In this document: piece by piece, positions 43,353 to 52,119 of the stretch
Numbering within the stretch: the stretch's first letter is position 1
How the letters are laid out: each line of letters starts with the position of its first letter
NCBI RefSeq assembly: GCF_000622405.1
Contig: NZ_JASF01000005.1
Location: 1,550,001-1,614,000, forward strand
Length of the DNA: 64,000 bases
Source: Sulfitobacter donghicola DSW-25 = KCTC 12864 = JCM 14565
Lineage (GTDB): Bacteria > Pseudomonadota > Alphaproteobacteria > Rhodobacterales > Rhodobacteraceae
Reading direction: 5' to 3'
Translations under genes and position numbers: made by a program
The notes under the pieces: model-generated
Databases searched by the model: none
Seen by the model: only the letters and a program-made list of their open reading frames with translations
What the model was told of the DNA's origin: nothing

Positions 43353-46327
43353 CGTATCAAATCCAGCGTCATCGTCACATGAAACCCATCCTCGGCGGCA
43401 TCTATGGACACTTCAGATACTTCATTCCAATCCCTCTCTAGTCGTTTTATCTTACGCAACCCACTCTTGCCCTCCTCGACGTAAGCGAGGTCCAAAGCAT
43501 CCAAGCGGCAGAGATTTACCTGCTCATTCACTGTCGATGCGTCCTCTTGTTCTTTGTACTCGGAAGAAATTTTCAGCACGAGTTGCGTGACCATGGCATC
43601 CTGAAAAGCAGCACTAACGTCGATGCTTACGTTTCCTCCGGGCTTCCCATGTTCTGCTGCATTCTTTAGGGTCACAAACAGGAAATCGTACACTATGTGG
43701 TAGGAGGATCCGGTCAACTCTATTCTTGTTTGGCTCTCATCAGTAGTTGCACCTTCGTAGCTGTTAAACTCTTCACTTACTTCGCTTTGAACCACTCGAA
43801 GAAGCGTGGGTAAATCCACACTAGGAACAGTAATTCGCGGCCGGTTGAACCATGATGCAATAAGACCAAACTTCTCGTCGAGTTTTGCGTTCATATGCTT
43901 AATAAACTCAACATGGTTGGGGCCGAGTCCAGCCTTCGCGGGCTCAGGTATAGACACAATCCGCCTGGTTGCCTTGCAAGACGCAATAACTTGTTGCGCA
44001 TTTTGCAGGTCCGTAGTGGCTATTTGCCAGCAGGTTTCGCTTATTATACGTATAAAATACTCTGGGTCTTCGTAGTCTTCAAAGGCATCCAGGATCGAAT
44101 TGGCGCCTGCTTTTAGGTATCCGAATTTTCGCCCCTCAGTAATCTCTGGGTTTATCATTCCCTTAGTTTTTTGCTGAGACCTAATATGAAAGTAATCTGA
44201 TCCAATTTTTTTGATGTATCTTTCGAAGTCGTCTTTCCATTGGTCGAAATACTCCCTGCATGGTTCGGTGCGAAAGAATTGTGGAAAGCGCTCATCGACT
44301 GAACGTTCAAAGTCTTGCAATAGCGTCCCTCTAAGTGTTCCATGCCGGATGCGCCGCCCAAGAAAGGACGCAATCCCAAAGATGCGATTTTCACAAAACT
44401 CCCTATAGCATTCCCCAAGTATTTTCATGAATTCGGACTCATTGCCCTGGGAGCTGTTAATCGTTGAAATATTGAGGCTCTCAAGAGTATCTTTCTGCAG
44501 GGCGCCAGAACGAATTAGTGTCAACATCCGTTCGAGTTGATGGTCCTTAAGCCAATTTCCAAACCTGGTTAAGTCGACATATATACGCGAGTCATCAAGC
44601 TCTTCTCGTGCTTTAGAAATTTTTGCAGACAACCTTAGGCTATCGGCGAGATCTTGGAACCGCCGGTCTCCGTAGTGTTTGTACATTAGTTCGTGAAGTT
44701 TCGCACGGCATTCAACTGCCTGGGAGGACTCGTCGAACAAATGATAAAATTGTAATAAAAACTCATCTGTTGAGACTTGATATAGATAGATACCAACCTG
44801 AGGCGCTTGCTCATGTACGTCGTCAATGAAGCTGACATAGTCAGAAGCAAAGTTTTCACGCACATAGTCTTGCAAAACACGCCTCAATCGAAACTCATCC
44901 CGAGTGTTTTGTGGATCGACAGCAAGTAGGCAAAGAGGAATTATCTGAAACAATTGGTCGCCGGAAGCTCGAGCTTGATCGTAAAGTTGGTTCAACACTC
45001 TCTTGGAAATTACTCGATCCGCAAATGTAGTTTCGTTCATCAAACATAGTATTTCGTCTGCGCCAGTACTTTCTGGCAGGGGTTGCCTAGCGAAGAATAT
45101 CGCCATCGCTAGCGTTCGTTCGAGCGTGCTCAGGCTGCCTGACGCCTGGCCTACTAGTAGTGTCCCTTTAGTCGTTTCCTTACAAGTTAAGCCTTGCCAC
45201 GAAATTGCCTGCCCGTAACGTTCTTCTCTCAGCATACCAACAAACGAGGGTTCACTAGATGTTTCCGGTTTGTATGCGAAATAGAAGTCTCCGACAGCGC
45301 GCAATTTGACGTGACTTTGACACTCAAGAAACGCTGAAAGGTGGCGATAGCTTGATATATCAGTTTTTTCCCCTTCTTCGTCCGTGTCGGCGTAAAAGGG
45401 TTGCAAAGTTTCTTGATTGACCAAGTCGCAAAACATTACGTCCCGAACTTCATCATCAAGATCCGACCAAATCCTTGATAGCTCAGGCCAAATATTGAGA
45501 TCGGTCTGTGTTTCGATGTGAAGTGAGAGAAAGTGAAGAGCGTCTACAAGCGAATAGTTTGAAAAAGCCTCTAAGGTTTCGCTAAATTCTCTTTCGCTGT
45601 AGCAAATTGGTCTAACAGTGAATTTTGAAATAGCCTTTCTAAAACTGCTCCGCTCACTTTGACCTGAAATATTCATGATGTTCGAAACCACACCCAAATA
45701 CTGCCTTTTTCGGTTGTAGGCATCTAGAAGGCTTGGTCTGATCACATCGCGCTTTGAAAATTCGAGTCTATCAATCAGTGATTTGAACTCTTCGGATCGA
45801 TCCTTCTCATTGGTCGTGGACGCGATAAATGCCGCTTTCCGCAGCAAAATATGGGAGAACCCAAACTCATCTAGGTACTCCGTCATATTGGCTAGTATTT
45901 GGGTGTGGTTGTGGTCGGCGATTGCGCGATTGATATCTTTTAGCTTCTTAAAGGATCGAACAACTTTTGATGCGTTTCGATTTCCACGGTCAACTATTGT
46001 ACGTGCACGAACTGTTGGGTTCGTCATTTTAAGTAGAATTGTCTCACGAAACGGGTCTGGTGAGTGCGGAAAATCTCTAGGTATTTGCACATGTGAGTAC
46101 TGGTTGTTGTATCGAAGTTGAAAATCGGACCAGCGTATGGCTTCCGTATCCTTAGATTTGTAGATCTTTGAAATCACTGAAGGGAAAACGCCTGGGCGAT
46201 CCTCTTGTATCTTTCGATCCAAAAGACCCCGAAGTAAGTTTTTTGCCTTTTTTGTGGGGGCAATCCCGATACCAATATCACTTTCCATTTTCCGGTCTTT
46301 CTTCACGCCCACTGCAGGTATTCCCAC
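43349..46327 (-). CDS. dtcA: Detocs DtcA-like sensor kinase
   Basis: This 992-aa protein ends in a divergent HATPase_c domain: N-box-like LKNAAEHGKPGG at about residue 905 and G-box-like EEGKSGLRKIKRL near 955. The preceding helices (GPNHVEFIKHMNAKLDEKF, about 810-830) could hold the phosphorylatable histidine. The N-terminal 750 residues are soluble and not recognised. It is first in a three-gene operon with dtcB and dtcC. The start is a GTG at 46327; an ATG at 46288 is possible. Confidence 0.78.
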   Translation of the reverse strand: MGIPAVGVKKDRKMESDIGIGIAPTKKAKNLLRGLLDRKIQEDRPGVFPSVISKIYKSKDTEAIRWSDFQLRYNNQYSHVQIPRDFPHSPDPFRETILLKMTNPTVRARTIVDRGNRNASKVVRSFKKLKDINRAIADHNHTQILANMTEYLDEFGFSHILLRKAAFIASTTNEKDRSEEFKSLIDRLEFSKRDVIRPSLLDAYNRKRQYLGVVSNIMNISGQSERSSFRKAISKFTVRPICYSEREFSETLEAFSNYSLVDALHFLSLHIETQTDLNIWPELSRIWSDLDDEVRDVMFCDLVNQETLQPFYADTDEEGEKTDISSYRHLSAFLECQSHVKLRAVGDFYFAYKPETSSEPSFVGMLREERYGQAISWQGLTCKETTKGTLLVGQASGSLSTLERTLAMAIFFARQPLPESTGADEILCLMNETTFADRVISKRVLNQLYDQARASGDQLFQIIPLCLLAVDPQNTRDEFRLRRVLQDYVRENFASDYVSFIDDVHEQAPQVGIYLYQVSTDEFLLQFYHLFDESSQAVECRAKLHELMYKHYGDRRFQDLADSLRLSAKISKAREELDDSRIYVDLTRFGNWLKDHQLERMLTLIRSGALQKDTLESLNISTINSSQGNESEFMKILGECYREFCENRIFGIASFLGRRIRHGTLRGTLLQDFERSVDERFPQFFRTEPCREYFDQWKDDFERYIKKIGSDYFHIRSQQKTKGMINPEITEGRKFGYLKAGANSILDAFEDYEDPEYFIRIISETCWQIATTDLQNAQQVIASCKATRRIVSIPEPAKAGLGPNHVEFIKHMNAKLDEKFGLIASWFNRPRITVPSVDLPTLLRVVQSEVSEEFNSYEGATTDESQTRIELTGSSYHIVYDFLFVTLKNAAEHGKPGGNVSIDVSAAFQDAMVTQLVLKISSEYKEQEDASTVNEQVNLCRLDALDLAYVEEGKSGLRKIKRLERDWNEVSEVSIDAAEDGFHVTMTLDLIR

Positions 46328-46359
46328 TGAAAATTCTTCAATTTCTATCCTTATGCCGA

Positions 46360-47445
46360 TTATCTACACCAATTTCCTGGCCGCGGCGGGCAGCTTGTAG
46401 CGCCGCAACGGTAAGGGACAGCTAGGCCTTCACCAATCAGAATTCTTCCCACATCCATGCCATCAACGGAAAGCAAACCACATTGCCTTCCATAGTTGCA
46501 ATCACGAGTTCCTTCAGTCCCGGGGCGGCAAGCACAAGCCACCCTTTGGAATTGAATAGATCCAGCTTCCTGTAATAGGATTCGCAAACGATTTGTCGCC
46601 TGCCGCCCGCGCTGGAGCTCAGCGTTGCATGCAGGAGAGCCGGTTTCTGGGGCATTAAACCCAACCAACCGAACGTTTGCCTGCTGACCTCTTATTGCTA
46701 CGGTATCGCCGTCAATGACGCGAACTTCAGATGCGCTGACCGTTCTGCTGCTTGGATTATTTGTTGGCGCGGGAACGCGTCTTCCTGATGCAGCTAGGTA
46801 GTTGGATGACATCCAGCCCGTCCCGAGTGGAGAGGTGATCTGCGACCAGCCGTTCTGATCGGTGAGAACACGTACTCTTGCGCCCTCTGCCAGCTGGCCC
46901 ATCACCCGATTGTTGGTTGAAGGGCCTTCACGTTGATTGACGCTGCTCCCGGTTACAATCGCGTATGTCGAACTATCGGCTGGGCGAGTTTGAACGCTGG
47001 ATGACCCACTATCAAACAATGCGCTTAGCAGGCCCAAAATCCCCATAACGAGGATGACGGGGAAAAACAGCTTTCGTTGGGCTCTACGAATTGCCCGTTT
47101 GGGCGCATAGATGATTTGGGCCGGTGACTCAGTCCGTTTCCGTGGCCGAGATCGTTGTTGTACGGTTCTAACAGCTGGCATTTGCGCCGAAGGGTCGTTT
47201 GGTTTCCCAACCTGTTGAGGCGTTGCAGCAGTGGATTTGTCGTCGCTCTTTGGGCGTTCCAGCTTCAGAATTTTGTGGAGCTTCGAGAATTGCGCCTTGC
47301 TCAGATTGGTCTTGGGCCCATGCCGCAAGAACAGCGCCTCCATGTTTTGAAGGAATGATTGTTCCCAATCATTTACTGAATCTGAGTCTAGCTTGCCCCT
47401 AATGCGGGACAGTATGAGTTCTGTTCGCTCTTTTGAGAATGGCAT
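46360..47445 (-). CDS. Membrane-anchored SH3b and thermonuclease-like (SNase) protein
   Basis: This 361-aa protein has an N-terminal cytosolic region of about 120 residues, one hydrophobic helix (LFFPVILVMGILGLLSALF), and a bacterial SH3 domain (VNQREGPSTNNRVMGQLAEGARVRVL, about 168-215). A thermonuclease/SNase-like domain follows (VIDGDTVAIRGQQANVRLVGFNAPE, about 242-355), rich in cysteines. It sits upstream of dtcA on the same strand with a gap of 32 bases. It could act outside the membrane on DNA. Confidence 0.75.
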   Translation of the reverse strand: MPFSKERTELILSRIRGKLDSDSVNDWEQSFLQNMEALFLRHGPKTNLSKAQFSKLHKILKLERPKSDDKSTAATPQQVGKPNDPSAQMPAVRTVQQRSRPRKRTESPAQIIYAPKRAIRRAQRKLFFPVILVMGILGLLSALFDSGSSSVQTRPADSSTYAIVTGSSVNQREGPSTNNRVMGQLAEGARVRVLTDQNGWSQITSPLGTGWMSSNYLAASGRRVPAPTNNPSSRTVSASEVRVIDGDTVAIRGQQANVRLVGFNAPETGSPACNAELQRGRQATNRLRILLQEAGSIQFQRVACACRPGTEGTRDCNYGRQCGLLSVDGMDVGRILIGEGLAVPYRCGATSCPPRPGNWCR

Positions 47446-47468
47446 CTGAGACGTGCTTTTTGCGGATC

Positions 47469-47771
47469 CTACTGTTCCCCGAGAAGGCGCTCAAAGCGTC
47501 GAGAAAGCATACCTAGAATAACGACGGGACCGAGCAAAAGCATGATTGCGATCGAAGCAGCCACCAAAGTGACAGCCTGAAAAACATCGAACAAGAAAAA
47601 CTCGGAAGGGCCAGTGTAAAAGATTGAGAAGCGAAGAAGCCCGCCGAAATAAATTGAGATAGCAACCAAAAAGGCGGTCTGGATAGACAGCAAAGGGTGG
47701 ACAATGCTTCTTTGCGTCCGTTCCAACGTAGCACGTCTGACTTGGCGCCAATTTTTGCTCGCATGCTTCAC
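47469..47771 (-). CDS. Small membrane protein, two helices
   Basis: This 100-aa protein has a basic N-terminus, then two hydrophobic helices (about 28-52 and 60-90), ending RRFERLLGEQ. No family recognised. It lies between the XRE regulator and the SNase gene on the same strand, so it may be part of the same unit. Confidence 0.55.
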   Translation of the reverse strand: MKHASKNWRQVRRATLERTQRSIVHPLLSIQTAFLVAISIYFGGLLRFSIFYTGPSEFFLFDVFQAVTLVAASIAIMLLLGPVVILGMLSRRFERLLGEQ

Positions 47772-47775
47772 AATC

Positions 47776-48198
47776 TTAATCCCTTACCAATTCAATCCAC
47801 GTGTGCACATCATCGTCACTGACTTCACGGCCTTCGACGTGTGACTGATACCAACGAGCTACGATTGCTCCGCGTTTCTCGCTCTTAATTTTGATGTTTT
47901 CTTCAGTGAGGTGTTGATCCAGCGAAATCTCGATCCGCTTTAGCGCCTCGAAATCATGCGCAGCTCTGACGGACTTTGTGCCCAAGAGTATCCATGCTGC
48001 GTCTACTTCGAACTTGTCGGCAATCGCGACCAAGGCCTCAACAGGAAGGCCGCGCTGGCCTTTTTCGTAGCTGTGATATGCGCGGTGTGAGACGCCGATG
48101 GCGTCCGCCATAGCGGTTTGCGTCAAGCCGACTTCGTTGCGCGCGATCGCAAGACGCGCACCCATTGCCGAGAAGACAGCCTTCAAATCCCGCGCCAT
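47776..48198 (-). CDS. XRE-family transcriptional regulator
   Basis: This 140-aa protein has HTH_XRE residues about 14-65 (LTQTAMADAIGVSHRAYHSYEKGQRGLP) followed by a helical tail. Divergent from the excisionase-like gene, it probably represses the excision/integration promoter and itself. A perfect inverted repeat TTGAC-N6-GTCAA lies 13 bases upstream of its start. Confidence 0.85.
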   Translation of the reverse strand: MARDLKAVFSAMGARLAIARNEVGLTQTAMADAIGVSHRAYHSYEKGQRGLPVEALVAIADKFEVDAAWILLGTKSVRAAHDFEALKRIEISLDQHLTEENIKIKSEKRGAIVARWYQSHVEGREVSDDDVHTWIELVRD

Positions 48199-48210
48199 GC
48201 AAGGTTCCCA

Positions 48211-48226
48211 TTGACGTGACTGTCAA
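48211..48226. promoter_or_regulatory. Candidate operator of the XRE regulator
   Basis: TTGAC-GTGACT-GTCAA, perfect 5-bp arms with a 6-bp spacer, in the divergent gap between the XRE gene and the excisionase-like gene. Confidence 0.4.
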
Positions 48227-48351
48227 ATTGCGCGAAACTGCACAATATGACATAAAATTCCAATTAATCCCATCTGACCACGTCAGAAGGTGCAGAACAA
48301 GCGATTCCATGCGTGTCGCCGATTCAACTTAAGCGGACAAGGACGACTGAA

Positions 48352-48699
48352 ATGGCAGAGACCAACTATTCAGACAGCTCACAGATCCTGGGGCTTGGAA
48401 AGACGCCCGCTCAATGGGTCGAAGTCATGGCCGGGATGGGGATCGATATTTCAGAACGTACATTGCGCGAACGCGCTAATGAGACGGGCGCATTCTATCG
48501 CCTTGGTCGGACAATGCTCATCACGCCCGCGCAGATTGATACGATTTTTGAAGGAGGCCAGTCATGCCGCTCCAAATTTACAAGAGGGGCCGTGTCTACT
48601 GGGCCAAGGGGTGGATTGAATACAACGGCAGGCCAATCGCCGGCCCATACCGGCGAAGCACTAAGGCATCTACAGAAGAGGGCGCACGGGACTGGATAA
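48352..48699 (+). CDS. Excisionase-like small DNA-binding protein
   Basis: This 115-aa protein starts MAETNYSDSSQI and has an N-terminal segment with an HTH-like pattern (TLRERANETGAFYRLGRTMLITPAQID). Its 3' end overlaps the integrase start by 136 bp in another frame, as in some int-xis pairs. The assignment rests on place and size. Confidence 0.5.
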   Translation: MAETNYSDSSQILGLGKTPAQWVEVMAGMGIDISERTLRERANETGAFYRLGRTMLITPAQIDTIFEGGQSCRSKFTRGAVSTGPRGGLNTTAGQSPAHTGEALRHLQKRAHGTG

Positions 48700-49658
48700 A
48701 CCATGAGACCGAACGGCAGATCCGTCGCTATGTCGTGGGCGACGAACCGAGCAAGACGTTCTCCGATGCAATTATGCTCTACAACGCGTCCCCAAAAGCA
48801 GCGAAGCAGTTGATCCCGATTGTCGAAGCAATCGGCGACCTGTCGCTGGGCGCAATTTCTGGTGCACTATTGAAGAGCCTTGGGCCAAAGCTGAAACCCA
48901 AGGCGTCGACCGATACCTGGTGGAGAGAAATCGTGACACCCGCTTGTGCTGTGATCAACAACGCCCACGAGCTGAAGGGGACGCCTCTGATCCGCGTGAA
49001 GCCCTACGACAAGTTCGAGCGGATCGCTCAGGACAAGCGGCGTGGGAAGCTCAGCCGCGTAGAGCGCACGCCAGCCGACAAGGAATGGATCGAGGCGTTT
49101 TGCCGTGTCGCCGATCCGTACAACGCCGCGCTGGTCCGTTTCATGTTTGAGACGGCTGCACGGATTGATCAGGCCGTATCGCTGGAGCCGGATGACCTTC
49201 GGCCGCACGAGAACAAAGTCCGAGTGAAGGCGCAGAAGGGCCACCCAGAGAGATGGATCGCTATCTCACCTCAGATGATGGACGAGCTTCTCGCGTTGCC
49301 GCCCAAACGCCCCAAGAACCGCAAGACCGGCAAGCTGATGAAAGCCCGCATCTTCGGCTATGGCAGCTCGACAGGGTACAACACGCGCTGGAAGACGATC
49401 TGCAAGCGCGCGGGCATACCGTATCTTTCAGCCCACCCAGCAGGGCGGCACGGGTTCTTCACGGAGCTTGTTGTGCGCCAAGGCGTAGATCCAGTCACGG
49501 CAGCCAAGGCGGGGCGCTGGTCAGACCCCAATTTGCCCATGCGCATTTATGCCCACGCAGAAACCGATGAGGCCGACATTAGGGCCCGTTTTCGTACAAA
49601 CCACGTACAGACGGACACTGTACAAACACCCAACAGTAAGAAATCACAAAAGGAATAG
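48564..49658 (+). CDS. Tyrosine integrase of element 1
   Basis: This 364-aa tyrosine recombinase has catalytic R200 in ETAARIDQAVSL, H291/R295 in HPAGRHGFF, W319 and nucleophile Y329 in MRIYAHAE. The H-R spacing is one residue longer than usual, as seen in the GRHGF group of alphaproteobacterial integrases. The gene ends 16 bp before the att-like repeat at 49675, the normal distal position for a tRNA integrase. Confidence 0.9.
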   Translation: MPLQIYKRGRVYWAKGWIEYNGRPIAGPYRRSTKASTEEGARDWINHETERQIRRYVVGDEPSKTFSDAIMLYNASPKAAKQLIPIVEAIGDLSLGAISGALLKSLGPKLKPKASTDTWWREIVTPACAVINNAHELKGTPLIRVKPYDKFERIAQDKRRGKLSRVERTPADKEWIEAFCRVADPYNAALVRFMFETAARIDQAVSLEPDDLRPHENKVRVKAQKGHPERWIAISPQMMDELLALPPKRPKNRKTGKLMKARIFGYGSSTGYNTRWKTICKRAGIPYLSAHPAGRHGFFTELVVRQGVDPVTAAKAGRWSDPNLPMRIYAHAETDEADIRARFRTNHVQTDTVQTPNSKKSQKE

Positions 49659-49674
49659 CGCTATGAACGCATCC

Positions 49675-49719
49675 CTCCTAAGGGATAGGTTGCAGGTTCA
49701 AGTCCTGCCGGAGTCGCCA
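49675..49719 (+). repeat. attM: second att-like repeat (type B 3' half of tRNA-Arg)
   Basis: CTCCTAAGGGATAGG to GGAGTCGCCA; 40 of 45 bases match attL and attR. The five differences restore perfect pairing with the 5' half of the tRNA at 36270, so this is probably the original 3' end of that tRNA, displaced by element 1. Confidence 0.85.
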
Positions 49720-49883
49720 TTTCTCACTGTCTGCCTTGCCAATTTCCAAAACTGTGAACGGTTCGAGCGCAGGAAAACTTGGCTCCGCGAACTTTCTAAA
49801 ACGGTTCAAATTCCCGATCGCATGTGACGCCTATGATCGCCTGACCGCTGCCATCACAGCGCCTCTACGCATTAAGAGAGGAA

Positions 49884-49915
49884 AATATTCAAGAGTTGAA
49901 TATTTTTTGAATATT
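49884..49915. promoter_or_regulatory. Triple TTGAATATT operator-like repeats
   Basis: AATATTCAA (49884-49892), GAG, TTGAATATT (49896-49904) form a perfect 9-bp palindrome, and a third copy TTGAATATT sits at 49907-49915. They lie about 65 bp before the 49981 start of a gene that overlaps the XRE-ImmA gene, which probably autoregulates here. Confidence 0.55.
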
Positions 49916-49980
49916 TCTTGCAACTCGTTCCTATACCTGCCATAACCATCTTGAGGCACTGGATAAAAGGCGAATCAAAA

Positions 49981-50658
49981 TTGAACCGTGACGCTGCATT
50001 GCAAGCTACCCGTGAGCAACTTGAGGCCCCAGTGTGGGGGCTTATTGAAGAGTTGGAAAAATCACTCTCATCTCTCGCAGGGACGCCTCACGTGGATATT
50101 AGCTGCCCAAGAGCGGTTGGATCGGTTTTGAATTGTGCTCTTCCAAGCGCATCCCTTGCGGCAGGTTTGGGTGATCAAGACCTTGAGGTGACCTATTGCC
50201 GAAACGGGCAGTGCAACAAGTTGTCGGGTGAGATCGAAATTGCCGGAAGTACTTATAAAGTCAGCTTAGAGCTTCACCTTTCCGGGCCGCGCGGCGGCAC
50301 AACCAAGAAAAAGCATCAGTTCGCGAAATCGGACGTAGCTGTTTGTGACATCGAACAGCAGCCGCTTTTGCTTGAATACGATGTGGAGGCGCCAGATCGG
50401 CTGTTGTTTTTCATTGCATGTCACCTTAGCGGGACGGGGGTGTCGATTGCACGCGCATACTTCAAGTTCGCCGACGGTGTTGATCAAAGGATGCTGGAGA
50501 TCCATCGCCCAGATGCGCTTCCGATGGCAGCGCCGAAACAGGCTGGGCCGGACGAAGGACCGCTGGGCACAATTATGAAGGTTAGGAAACCCGAGGGAGA
50601 AAAGAAAGAAGATGGCATCAAGACAAATAAACGGGGGGATGCTGCTTCTAGCTCGTAA
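49981..50658 (+). CDS. Hypothetical protein before XRE-ImmA gene
   Basis: This protein of about 225 aa probably starts from a TTG at 49981 behind AAAAGG (the open frame begins at a TTG at 49918). Beta-rich middle (LEVTYCRNGQCNKLSGEIEIAGSTY), a charged C-terminus, and no recognised domain. It overlaps the XRE-ImmA gene by 47 bp, so the two are translationally linked, as in toxin-regulator pairs. Confidence 0.55.
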   Translation: MNRDAALQATREQLEAPVWGLIEELEKSLSSLAGTPHVDISCPRAVGSVLNCALPSASLAAGLGDQDLEVTYCRNGQCNKLSGEIEIAGSTYKVSLELHLSGPRGGTTKKKHQFAKSDVAVCDIEQQPLLLEYDVEAPDRLLFFIACHLSGTGVSIARAYFKFADGVDQRMLEIHRPDALPMAAPKQAGPDEGPLGTIMKVRKPEGEKKEDGIKTNKRGDAASSS

Positions 50659-51760
50659 GAGACGTAGAAAAACTCAAAAAGACTTGGCTGCCGAAACTGG
50701 GGTGCCGCAAGCTGCGCTTTCCAGAATTGAGAACGGTACAAGGGACGTGCTCTCGCAGGAGGAAATCCAGTCGGTAGCGCGTTCTTTGGGATTCCCGGTA
50801 AGCTTTTTCTATGAGCAGGAGCCGCTATACAAAACTCCATTGAGTATTCACGGCGCAGCTTTTCGAAAGAAATCTGCTGTCTCCGCGAAAGATCAAGACG
50901 CCGTCATCTCGTTGGCGAACCATTTGGTATTGCATTTCCGAAAGATGCTAGAAGCCATTGACCTTGAACCGCAATATCCGCTCCTTCAATTTGAAGTGGT
51001 TGATAGCAAGTCCAGCGTAAGTGAACATGCAAGTGCAGTTAACTCTGCGAGTGAAGCGGCTCGGAAAGTCCGTGAATCTTGGCAGTTGGACGATGGTCCT
51101 CTGGTGAACTTGGTTCGCTATGTTGAGGCCACTGGGATTTTTGTAGTCGAAGGAGACTTTGGCGGTGCTGACATAGATGGAGTGACGCTGCGCCCTCCTG
51201 GAATGAAGCCAGTGGTCGTTCTCAATTCCTCAAGACCAGCTGACAGAAAGCGATTCAGCTTGGCGCATGAATACGGCCACGTGATCCTCCATCCATTTCC
51301 GTATGACGCCATGGAAAAAGAAGCCAATGAATTTGCAGCAGAGTTGCTGATGCCTAAAGCTGGAGTTTTATCTGATCTCAAGCGCGGTTTGTCTATTCCA
51401 CGGTTGGGGCAACTTAAGCTAAAGTGGCGGGTTGCCATGTCAGCTCTAATCTATCGAGCTAAGACGCTGGGTGCGGTTTCAAACGAAGCCGCGACGTCTC
51501 TATACAAGAAAATGAGTTACTACGGATACAGAACAAGAGAACCGCACGAGTTTGACTTTGAAGCTGAGAGGGGGATGCTTGCATCTCAACTGGTCAACCT
51601 CCACATTTCAGAGCTTGGCTATTCACTTGAAGAACTCGCGGAAGCAACTCGGACAAGCCCTCAAGAGTTTGCGGAAATGCACGGTTTAGATGCACCGAAG
51701 GTTAAGGCTAAGCCAAAATTGCGGCTTGTTGTGGGGCAAGGTTGGGAAGACGCTGGATAG
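50612..51760 (+). CDS. XRE-ImmA/IrrE metalloprotease regulator
   Basis: This 382-aa protein has an N-terminal HTH_XRE (about 11-65, QKDLAAETGVPQAALSRIENG) and a C-terminal ImmA/IrrE-type peptidase (DUF955) with zinc motif HEYGH near residue 222 (FSLAHEYGHVILHPF), plus EANEFAAELLMP. In phages and ICEs such proteins relieve repression by cleaving a repressor. It is partner of the overlapping upstream gene. Confidence 0.85.
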   Translation: MASRQINGGMLLLARKRRRKTQKDLAAETGVPQAALSRIENGTRDVLSQEEIQSVARSLGFPVSFFYEQEPLYKTPLSIHGAAFRKKSAVSAKDQDAVISLANHLVLHFRKMLEAIDLEPQYPLLQFEVVDSKSSVSEHASAVNSASEAARKVRESWQLDDGPLVNLVRYVEATGIFVVEGDFGGADIDGVTLRPPGMKPVVVLNSSRPADRKRFSLAHEYGHVILHPFPYDAMEKEANEFAAELLMPKAGVLSDLKRGLSIPRLGQLKLKWRVAMSALIYRAKTLGAVSNEAATSLYKKMSYYGYRTREPHEFDFEAERGMLASQLVNLHISELGYSLEELAEATRTSPQEFAEMHGLDAPKVKAKPKLRLVVGQGWEDAG

Positions 51761-51894
51761 TTTCGCGCTGCGGTGATCGGTCGGCATTTCCAACCCACCC
51801 TAAAATGGCGGTGCTGGTTCTCACTAGTGTAGCCCAATTCTTGTGGACGCTGCGGATGCGGCCGCTTTCACCCTCGAACCGACCGTTTGCGGGG

Positions 51895-52119
51895 TCAGTC
51901 TTTCCCGCCGCCGGGTTCCGCACTCTGCCAGCGCCGCAACGCAGCGGCTTTGCAGGCAGCGGCATGGCGGGCTTTGAATGCGGGGTCGCGGAACCTGTCG
52001 GTTGACGCAGCCCCGACATTCTTGCGCCACTGGACATCCGCCTTTGGGTCGGCGCGCATCTTGTCTGCGGTAGCAAGGCCGCCAGCGCGGCCCGCCTCAG
52101 TGTAGTGTGGCTGCTTCAC
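51895..52119 (-). CDS. Small hypothetical protein
   Basis: This 74-aa, basic and alanine-rich protein (TEAGRAGGLATADKMRADP) overlaps the upstream gene by 23 bp and is last in a four-gene minus-strand operon. No family recognised. Confidence 0.5.
   Translation of the reverse strand: MKQPHYTEAGRAGGLATADKMRADPKADVQWRKNVGAASTDRFRDPAFKARHAAACKAAALRRWQSAEPGGGKD

Larger units (their letters stand above)
36347..49719 (+). mobile_element. Integrative mobilizable element 1 carrying a Detocs-type system
   Basis: This element of about 13.4 kb is bounded by attL (36302) and the imperfect copy attM (49675), in tRNA-Arg(CCT). It carries a replication-type winged-helix gene, mobC, a relaxase with nested mob genes, cargo (36.5-47.8 kb) and a regulator/excisionase/integrase set at the distal end. 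No type IV coupling protein or secretion genes are seen, so it would need a helper to transfer. Confidence 0.82.

Noticed and set aside
41755..46327. Ordinary two-component gene regulator
   Set aside because: Neither receiver protein has a DNA-binding domain, and one carries a nucleoside phosphorylase-like enzyme domain.
36347..49719. Full integrative conjugative element
   Set aside because: No coupling protein or type IV secretion genes are present; only mobilization functions are visible.
51708..52076. Minus-strand frame of 122 aa near the XRE-ImmA gene end
   Set aside because: It overlaps two better frames, has an arginine/proline-rich shadow composition, and lacks an RBS.
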